From Candidatus Peribacteraceae bacterium (GTDB lineage: Bacteria; Patescibacteriota; Gracilibacteria; Peribacterales; Peribacteraceae), in NCBI GenBank assembly GCA_013140485.1, contig JABFSS010000014.1:1-11494 (forward strand): 11,494 bases of DNA, read 5' to 3'. The stretch's first letter is position 1. Every line of letters starts with the position of its first letter. Shown here piece by piece: positions 6,483-10,275 of this stretch. Below the pieces are notes generated by a model. The model searched no databases. It saw only the letters and a list, made by a program, of their open reading frames with translations, and had not been told where the DNA came from. The position numbers and the translations under genes are program-made.

Positions 6483-7025
6483 ATGGTCAACGTCGAACAA
6501 AATGATGTGGAATTGCTTCGGCAATTGAACAGTGACGATCCTGCAAAACATAAATGTGAATTGCATCATGATTCAGGATATTTATCGCCAGCTCAAGTGG
6601 TGGAGTTGGGTATGAAAGGTTTTATCCTTCCGAGTTCCAATGGGAGTGGCGACTATTACAGACCCTTGTGTGCTGAAGTCGGTGTCTCCCCCAGCGTTGC
6701 TTGCGCACACGACGCTCGGTACAGACGAGCGATGATCAACGTCCTTTGTTTTGTAGGACCAATTCTTGCCGATGAAAATTGTCCTGACCTTGTTAAAGAG
6801 ATCCGGGAAATAGAAAAATATTCGATATACAACCTGGATTTTGACATGGCACTTCTGCGACCTGACCGCTCATCAGGAGGGGAAGCCAAACGAAAATCTA
6901 TCGGGAAGAGTCATTCAGATATCGTCGATCGATTATTTGAAATAAACACCATCACACTGAATTTGTATCAGCAAGCGATAGACCGCCAGAGGGAACGAAT
7001 GATACCGTTACACAGTCATCTCTAA
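6483..7025 (+). CDS. Hypothetical protein (orphan gene X), 180 aa
   Basis: I do not recognise this protein. It is soluble, with no signal peptide or membrane segment. It is rich in Cys and His: Cys25, 63, 74, 89, 100 and His23, 28, 29, 76 fall in the first 100 residues and could bind metal, though no standard zinc-finger spacing is seen. The C-terminal half is charged and probably helical (VKEIREIEKYSIYNLDFDMALLR, then DIVDRLFEINTITLNLYQQAIDRQRER). Coding is supported by the consensus promoter 6 nt upstream of the ATG and by a clean 180-codon frame. The gene and its upstream region are clearly more AT-rich than the neighbours. It sits between the glycosyltransferase and a rearrangement scar, so it was probably acquired. 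Confidence 0.72.
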   Translation: MVNVEQNDVELLRQLNSDDPAKHKCELHHDSGYLSPAQVVELGMKGFILPSSNGSGDYYRPLCAEVGVSPSVACAHDARYRRAMINVLCFVGPILADENCPDLVKEIREIEKYSIYNLDFDMALLRPDRSSGGEAKRKSIGKSHSDIVDRLFEINTITLNLYQQAIDRQRERMIPLHSHL

Positions 7026-7029
7026 CTGT

Positions 7030-7051
7030 ATGGACTCCCTCGCCTCCATCC
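7030..7051 (+). pseudogene. Remnant: first 22 nt of the DUF721 gene
   Basis: These 22 bases are identical to 7563-7584, the first seven codons of the downstream DUF721/DciA-like gene (MDSLASI). Just upstream, TCATCTCTA (7017-7025) also matches 7534-7542 in front of the intact gene. The copy stops at 7051, where it joins a copy of the end of the glycosyltransferase 2 gene. It cannot be functional. Confidence 0.85.
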
Positions 7052-7136
7052 GCTGCCACCGGACATGGACAAGATGAGGACGTGGGGGGAGGTGGCGGAC
7101 GAGACGTTTGCAGTTTTTAAAAAGACACAGGAGTAA
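7052..7136 (+). pseudogene. Remnant: 3' end of the GT4 glycosyltransferase gene
   Basis: Bases 7059-7087 are identical to 6371-6399 in the glycosyltransferase 2 gene, and similarity continues at the protein level. The remnant reads PPDMDKMRTWGEVADETFAVFKK then TQE and TAA (7134-7136), against PPDMDKMRTWGEVASETITVLRK and stop in the intact gene. It lacks a start and everything before the last 27 or so codons. With the DUF721 remnant at 7030-7051 it makes the junction expected from a tandem duplication. Confidence 0.85.
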
Positions 7137-7159
7137 GTGCTACATGTCGTGTAAATTTC

Positions 7160-7435
7160 TTAAGAACGCTCCCGTCGCTGCCTGATCAGTTTCTTGGGCT
7201 TGGGTGAATACCTCTTAAGAACTTCCTTCGCCTGAGAAGCATGCGGGTGCGGGGTCTTGACTGGCTTCTCTTTGATCATCAAGTGCCCGAGACTTCTTCG
7301 GAAATGCGCGTTTTGAATGATTGGAGCGCTGGGGAATTCAACAAGGGGCTGCTTCAATTCCATTTGGTACGTACCGTCCGGAGGTCCGTCGTTCTGGAAT
7401 CGAACTTCACCACCGTTGTCCTTTGTCTTACTCAT
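7160..7435 (-). CDS. Hypothetical protein (orphan gene Y), 91 aa
   Basis: I do not recognise this protein. It is a small basic protein starting MSKTKDNGGEVRFQNDGPPDG. The middle contains LKQPLVEFPSAPIIQNAHFRRSLGHLM, and the C-terminal third is strongly basic (KEKPVKTPHPHASQAKEVLK, then KPKKLIRQRRERS), which would suit nucleic-acid or ribosome binding. There is no signal peptide or membrane helix. The ATG at 7435 is preferred to an in-frame TTG at 7471, because that TTG overlaps the -10 element. Unlike most genes here, its ATG is 27 nt after the -10 (a leader of about 20 nt), and the leader is pyrimidine-rich with no Shine-Dalgarno sequence. It lies between the rearrangement scar and the DUF721 gene, so it is likely accessory. 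Confidence 0.6.
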   Translation of the reverse strand: MSKTKDNGGEVRFQNDGPPDGTYQMELKQPLVEFPSAPIIQNAHFRRSLGHLMIKEKPVKTPHPHASQAKEVLKRYSPKPKKLIRQRRERS

Positions 7436-7462
7436 AGAAAAGAAGGAAAAAGTAATAAGTAT

Positions 7463-7491
7463 ATTATACAATAATAGTTATACTAATGCAA
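7463..7491 (-). promoter_or_regulatory. Consensus sigma70-type promoter of orphan gene Y
   Basis: On the minus strand TTGCAT (7491-7486), a 17-nt spacer and a perfect TATAAT (7468-7463) are present. Transcription would start near 7456, about 20 nt before the ATG at 7435. It lies in the AT-rich stretch 7440-7530, which separates gene Y from the divergent DUF721 gene and otherwise shows nothing I recognise. Confidence 0.7.
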
Positions 7492-7549
7492 ATTATTACT
7501 CCGTTCAAAATTAGCATCAAATCGCGCAATTGATCATCTCTACTTCACG

Positions 7550-7555
7550 TACACT
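7550..7555 (+). promoter_or_regulatory. -10-like element of the DUF721 gene
   Basis: TACACT ends 7 nt before the ATG at 7563. No well-spaced -35 and no Shine-Dalgarno sequence are visible. This element is missing from the scar copy of the gene start at 7030. Confidence 0.45.
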
Positions 7556-7562
7556 GCAGCCA

Positions 7563-7904
7563 ATGGACTCCCTCGCCTCCATCCTCCCTCGCGTCCTTCA
7601 TAAGCGCGGCCTGCACGGTCACGCGACCGCCGCACTCGCGACGCACAAGGCGACGGAGTGGTTGCACGCCGCACTCCCCTCTTTCGCGTCCCAGCTTCAC
7701 GTCGATACATTTAAAGATGGGGTGCTCACCATCTCGACCACGCACTCCATTGCGGCGCAGGAATGCATGCCGCTGCTACCGGGCTTGAAGGAATTCTTGC
7801 TGAGAGAATGTAAAGGATCGGCGGTGCGGGAGGTGAGGATGGTGAGAGCGCGCGGGCGAAAAGCAAACGAAGGAAACAACGCAATCAAAGAAAACGAGGG
7901 ATGA
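7563..7904 (+). CDS. DUF721 / DciA-like protein (probable replicative helicase loader)
   Basis: A 113-residue protein matching the DUF721 pattern. An N-terminal helical segment (MDSLASILPRVLHKRG) leads to ATEWLHAALPSFASQLHVDTFKDGVLTISTTHSIAAQECMPLLPGLKEFLLREC (about 34-87) and VREVRMVRARGR (about 91-102). DUF721 proteins such as DciA act in loading or controlling the replicative helicase DnaB in bacteria that lack DnaC/DnaI. That role is known for the family and is inferred here. The match is by pattern only, so confidence is moderate. The last dozen residues (NEGNNAIKENEG) are encoded by a 9-base repeat array that also contains the stop, so the C-terminal tail is probably a recent, dispensable addition. 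The start at 7563 is preferred over an upstream in-frame start because TACACT lies 7 nt before it. Confidence 0.7.
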   Translation: MDSLASILPRVLHKRGLHGHATAALATHKATEWLHAALPSFASQLHVDTFKDGVLTISTTHSIAAQECMPLLPGLKEFLLRECKGSAVREVRMVRARGRKANEGNNAIKENEG

Positions 7905-7948
7905 TTCCACATCGTTGTTTGCCTCGATTTCTTCGTTTTCCTCGTTTG
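7864..7948. repeat. Inverted repeat built of 9-base tandem units
   Basis: The left arm (7864-7899) is four 9-base units near CAAACGAAG. The right arm (7913-7948) is four units whose reverse complement is near CAAACGAGG. The outermost units differ by one base. Transcribed, the arms would form a long imperfect hairpin with a 13-nt loop containing the TGA of the DUF721 gene's flank. The hairpin may mark the 3' end of that transcript. It ends 21 nt before the rpsP -35. Confidence 0.75.
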
Positions 7949-7969
7949 CTTTCATCAGCGAATGTCGTC

Positions 7970-7998
7970 TTGCACAAGCCCCTCCACATGCGTAAACT
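7970..7998 (+). promoter_or_regulatory. Sigma70-type promoter of rpsP
   Basis: TTGCAC (7970-7975), a 17-nt spacer and TAAACT (7993-7998) match the sigma70 layout well. The -10 ends 9 nt before the ATG at 8008, so the leader would be only about 0-3 nt long and no ribosome binding site is possible. Confidence 0.65.
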
Positions 7999-8007
7999 TC
8001 ATCGTCA

Positions 8008-8457
8008 ATGTTAGTCATCCGACTCCAAAGAACCGGCCGCGAGAACCTCCCCACGTACCGCTTGGTGGTGGCCGAAAAGGCGCGCCCGGTGAAGGGAAAG
8101 TACCTCGAGATCGTCGGGCACTACCTGCCCAACCGCGATCCCAAGGTATTCGAACATAAGGACGAGCGCATTTTGCATTGGGTCGGCAAGGGCGCAACGC
8201 CGAGCAACACCGTCGCCCGTCTTCTCAAAAAGGCCGGCGTCAACGGCATGGAGAAGTTCATCGAGAAGTATGCAAAGCAGAAGTCGAAGAAGGAAGTCGT
8301 GGCTGCTCCTGCAGCTCCTGCTGCAGCTGTAGCCGCTCCTGCCGACTCCCCTGCCCCCGCTGCCGAAGCACCTGCTGAGCCGGCGAAAGAAGAACCGAAG
8401 GCAGAGGCGATTCCGGAAGTAAAAGAGGAACCGAAGCCGGAGGAAGCGAAAGCATGA
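8008..8457 (+). CDS. rpsP: 30S ribosomal protein S16 with a long low-complexity tail
   Basis: S16 binds 16S rRNA early in assembly of the small ribosomal subunit. Residues 1-80 show the family pattern: MLVIRLQRTGRENLPTYRLVV, ARPVKGKYLEIVGHYLPN (25-42), DERILHWVGKGATPSNTVARLLKKAGV (52-78). Typical S16 proteins end near residue 80-90. This one continues to 149 with a Lys-rich helix (MEKFIEKYAKQKSKK) and then about 50 residues of Ala/Pro/Glu/Lys repeats (APAAPAAAVAAPA, then EEPKAEAIPEVKEEPK). Such tails are common on ribosomal proteins in candidate-phyla bacteria and are probably disordered. The start is supported by the TTGCAC-17-TAAACT promoter ending 9 nt upstream. khpA follows after 133 nt, in keeping with the conserved rpsP-khpA pairing. 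Confidence 0.95.
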   Translation: MLVIRLQRTGRENLPTYRLVVAEKARPVKGKYLEIVGHYLPNRDPKVFEHKDERILHWVGKGATPSNTVARLLKKAGVNGMEKFIEKYAKQKSKKEVVAAPAAPAAAVAAPADSPAPAAEAPAEPAKEEPKAEAIPEVKEEPKPEEAKA

Positions 8458-8470
8458 GGAGGAAGTGACG

Positions 8471-8533
8471 ATGAATCATGAAGTATGAATTATGAGTTTT
8501 TTTCCGTAATTCGTAATTCGTGATTCGTCATTC
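8471..8533. repeat. Hairpin whose arms are heptanucleotide tandem repeats, after rpsP
   Basis: Four 7-base units near ATGAATC (8471-8498) are followed by a T-rich spacer and four units near GTAATTC (8506-8533). The second array is close to the reverse complement of the first, and many differences become G-U pairs in RNA. The arms therefore form a long hairpin 14 nt after the rpsP stop, with a run of seven T in the loop rather than after the stem. It may protect or define the rpsP mRNA 3' end. It is not a classic intrinsic terminator. Confidence 0.7.
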
Positions 8534-8575
8534 ATGGTGTGTCCAGAATACCTTCCCAAAACCGTTAGCAGGGGG

Positions 8576-8581
8576 TAATCT
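8576..8581 (+). promoter_or_regulatory. -10-like element of khpA
   Basis: TAATCT ends 9 nt before the ATG at 8591. A purine run AGGGGG lies immediately upstream of it, about 15 nt from the ATG, too far for a normal Shine-Dalgarno sequence. The rest of the 8534-8575 spacer shows nothing recognisable. Confidence 0.4.
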
Positions 8582-8590
8582 CATAGTGTA

Positions 8591-8890
8591 ATGACTGATG
8601 CGACGACTGCCATTCCCGGTTTGGATTTTCTCCAATTCGTTCTCGAATCCCTCGTTGAGGATCGTGATGAATTGAAAGTAGAAGGCAGAATCGACGATTT
8701 GGGAGTACTGTTGACCGTGAGCGTCAGCGCCCGGGATATGGGCAAGCTGATCGGCAAAGGCGGTCAGACGGTCAAAGCCCTGCGCACGCTCATCCGCGTC
8801 ATCGGCGGCAATACGTCCCAGCGCATTAACATCAAGATTCTTGAACCGGAAGCCTCCGGATCTCTCACCCCCTCACCCCTCTCCGTATGA
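8591..8890 (+). CDS. khpA: KH-domain RNA-binding protein KhpA
   Basis: A 99-residue, single KH-domain RNA-binding protein of the KhpA (YlqC) family, which in Firmicutes partners with KhpB/EloR and affects cell division and RNA fate. The domain begins LDFLQFVLESLVEDRDELKVEG (11-32), and the GXXG loop is in MGKLIGKGGQTVKALRTLI (50-68), followed by SQRINIKIL (76-84). Position after rpsP is the conserved context. The C-terminal tail (SGSLTPSPLSV) is encoded by a CT-rich low-complexity stretch and is not part of the domain. The stop overlaps the start of the next gene in an ATGA sequence. The start is supported by TAATCT ending 9 nt upstream. Confidence 0.92.
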   Translation: MTDATTAIPGLDFLQFVLESLVEDRDELKVEGRIDDLGVLLTVSVSARDMGKLIGKGGQTVKALRTLIRVIGGNTSQRINIKILEPEASGSLTPSPLSV

Positions 8891-9207
8891 TCCGCGATCT
8901 TCTGGAAAATGGCAGCATCGTCGACATCGTCGCGACGTTCATCGCCTTGGCGATGATCACTGCCTCAATCCTCTGTCTCGTCTTTATCATTGTCGGTGGC
9001 ATCACCTTTATCCTCTCCGCCGGCAACGAGGAGAAGATCAAGAAGGCCGTCCACACGATTCGCTTCGCGATCATCGGTTTGTTCGTGACCTTCATCGCCT
9101 TCTTCGCGGTCTCGTGGATTTCCAAGCTCCTCGATATTCCGTTCGAGTTGAGCTTCTCGACCATCGTCACGCTGATGCAGGAGATCTTCGCTGCGATCAG
9201 CAGCTGA
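8887..9207 (+). CDS. Two-helix membrane protein resembling type IV secretion pilins
   Basis: A 106-residue protein with a short amphipathic N-terminus (MIRDLLENGSIVDIVATFIA), a first transmembrane helix at about 20-45 ending FIIVGGITFILSAG, a charged loop GNEEKIKKAVHTIR (46-59), and a second helix IIGLFVTFIAFFAVSWISKLL (62-82). The GG-x-FILSAGNEEKIKKA-x-II-GL pattern is the one seen in the VirB2/TrbC-like and T4SS-pilin families common in candidate-phyla bacteria. No other secretion gene is in the window, so a pilin function is only a possibility. The ATG overlaps the khpA stop by four bases (ATGA), implying translational coupling; it is one of three genes here without a nearby -10-like element. 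It converges on the secreted-protein gene with 6 nt between stops. Confidence 0.75.
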   Translation: MIRDLLENGSIVDIVATFIALAMITASILCLVFIIVGGITFILSAGNEEKIKKAVHTIRFAIIGLFVTFIAFFAVSWISKLLDIPFELSFSTIVTLMQEIFAAISS

Positions 9208-9223
9208 GCTGGCTCAGTAGCTG
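9198..9223. terminator. Hairpin spanning two convergent stop codons
   Basis: CTGAG (9204-9208) pairs with CTCAG (9213-9217) around a CTGG loop. The stem continues outward with a G-U pair, one mismatch and four Watson-Crick pairs (9198-9201 with 9220-9223). Both genes' stop codons are inside it. No T-run follows on either strand, so it could be a bidirectional 3'-end structure or chance. Confidence 0.35.
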
Positions 9224-9816
9224 GATGATGACGATGACGCGGACGACGACTTCCCCGAGGCCGCCGGCCACGGGAGCACCGAGCGTCCGCTGCGAACGGC
9301 CAGCTGCGGCAGCAGGTCGTCTATGACGAAGGTCATGAGTTCCGCATCGCCCACCGGAGCGGTCAGTTCCATTGCGTTCTTCAGGTCCTGCGCGACGCAC
9401 CAGTGCTGGTCGCCGCCCCACGTCGAAGGCTCGACCCAGGTGTAGCCCTTGTACTTGCTCGTGCCAAAGCTGATCGGCTGGATGCGTGCCTGCGACTGTT
9501 CAAGGAAGCGCCCGCCCCAAGCCTTCCAGGCGCGGATGCGAATGAGTCCGTATGCGCACTGATCGCGCGGCATCATGTGGATGTTGACGATGCTCTCGTG
9601 GACGCCGTCGCGGTACTTCTTCTTGAAGGTGACTTCCTCCGCTTTTTGATCCACGGTCCATACTCCCGGGAGCCAGACTTGCTTGTCGATGAAGATGCCC
9701 GTGGTCGAACCGCGCGTCATCGTGCGGGTTCCGCGGACCGGCCGCTTGCCGTAGGCAAAACTCGTTGCCGGAATGACCAGGCACAGCAGTAAAAAGGTGA
9801 GAAACGTTTTGCGCAT
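9214..9816 (-). CDS. Secreted protein with a serine-rich tail, hypothetical
   Basis: A 200-residue exported protein of unknown family. MRKTFLTFLLLCLVIPATSFA (1-21) is a clear Sec signal peptide with cleavage expected after Ala21; the only Cys in it is within the hydrophobic core and no lipobox is seen. The mature part has GSTTGIFIDKQVWLPGVWTVDQ (36-57), VTFKKKYRDGVHESIVNI (62-79) and two cysteines, Cys87 (RDQCAYG) and Cys140 (QHWCVAQ), that could form a disulfide outside the cytoplasm. It ends in SSSASSSSSSY, a flexible tail. The frame stays open further upstream, but the ATG at 9816 is preferred because the signal peptide starts there and a TTGCCT-18-TAAATT promoter ends 8 nt before it. Confidence 0.78.
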   Translation of the reverse strand: MRKTFLTFLLLCLVIPATSFAYGKRPVRGTRTMTRGSTTGIFIDKQVWLPGVWTVDQKAEEVTFKKKYRDGVHESIVNIHMMPRDQCAYGLIRIRAWKAWGGRFLEQSQARIQPISFGTSKYKGYTWVEPSTWGGDQHWCVAQDLKNAMELTAPVGDAELMTFVIDDLLPQLAVRSGRSVLPWPAASGKSSSASSSSSSY

Positions 9817-9824
9817 AGGCAAAG

Positions 9825-9854
9825 AATTTAGCGCACTCCCGCAGTTACAGGCAA
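9825..9854 (-). promoter_or_regulatory. Sigma70-type promoter of the secreted-protein gene
   Basis: On the minus strand TTGCCT (9854-9849), an 18-nt spacer and TAAATT (9830-9825) precede the ATG at 9816 by 8 nt. The remaining spacer up to the tRNA (9855-9937) shows nothing I recognise. Confidence 0.6.
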
Positions 9855-9937
9855 AAAAGAAGTGGTGATTTTGATGATTTGCCGCCCGATACATTAAGAA
9901 CTTGCCGAAGCGGCTCGGATGATTGAGCATAGACCCT

Positions 9938-10013
9938 GGGCGGTTAGCTCAGTGGTCAGAGCGGCCGGTTTACACCCGGTAGGTCACAGGTTCGACCCCT
10001 GTACCGCCCACCA
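9938..10013 (+). tRNA. tRNA-Val (anticodon UAC)
   Basis: A complete 76-nt cloverleaf. The acceptor stem GGGCGGT (9938-9944) pairs with ACCGCCC (10003-10009). The D arm has GCTC/GAGC, the anticodon stem GCCGG/CCGGT closes on the loop TTTACAC giving anticodon UAC, and the T arm is ACAGG/CCTGT around TTCGACC. The discriminator base is A and CCA is encoded. It decodes GUA and probably other valine codons. secG begins 24 nt downstream, so the two may share a transcript. Confidence 0.96.
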
Positions 10014-10022
10014 TTCTTCGGG

Positions 10023-10028
10023 TAGAAT
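10023..10028 (+). promoter_or_regulatory. -10-like element of secG
   Basis: TAGAAT ends 9 nt before the secG ATG at 10038 and starts 10 nt after the tRNA CCA. A matching -35 would fall inside the tRNA gene, where none is clear. No Shine-Dalgarno sequence is present. Confidence 0.45.
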
Positions 10029-10037
10029 TTCCCGGCT

Positions 10038-10259
10038 ATGACCAATATCTTCCTCTGGATCGAAGGCGCAGTCGCCATTCTCCTGTGCCTGTGCATCCTC
10101 ATCCAGCATCGCGTGTCGGGACTTACGTCCACGTTCGGCGGCAGCGGCGCGGTCTACGTGCAGCGCCGGGGCGCCGAAAAAGTCATCTACAAGCTGACCA
10201 TTATCCTGTCGATCGCCTTCTTCGGCATCGCGGTCCTTCTCTGGTACCTCCCTTCCTGA
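10038..10259 (+). CDS. secG: Preprotein translocase subunit SecG
   Basis: SecG is the small non-essential subunit of the SecYEG channel and aids protein export across the cytoplasmic membrane. The 73-residue length, two transmembrane helices (about 6-24 and 48-70), the loop GLTSTFGGSGAVYVQRRGAEKVIYK (28-52) with its conserved STFGG, and the position of the basic RRG motif all fit SecG. The start is the first ATG, with TAGAAT 9 nt upstream and no ribosome binding site. The solute-binding protein gene begins 16 nt after its stop, on the same strand, so the two are likely co-transcribed. Confidence 0.93.
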   Translation: MTNIFLWIEGAVAILLCLCILIQHRVSGLTSTFGGSGAVYVQRRGAEKVIYKLTIILSIAFFGIAVLLWYLPS

Positions 10260-10275
10260 TACACCCACGACGCTC

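Noticed and set aside
8571..8576. AGGGGG before khpA as a Shine-Dalgarno sequence
   Set aside because: It lies about 15 nt from the ATG, beyond the usual 5-10 nt spacing, and a TAATCT element sits between.
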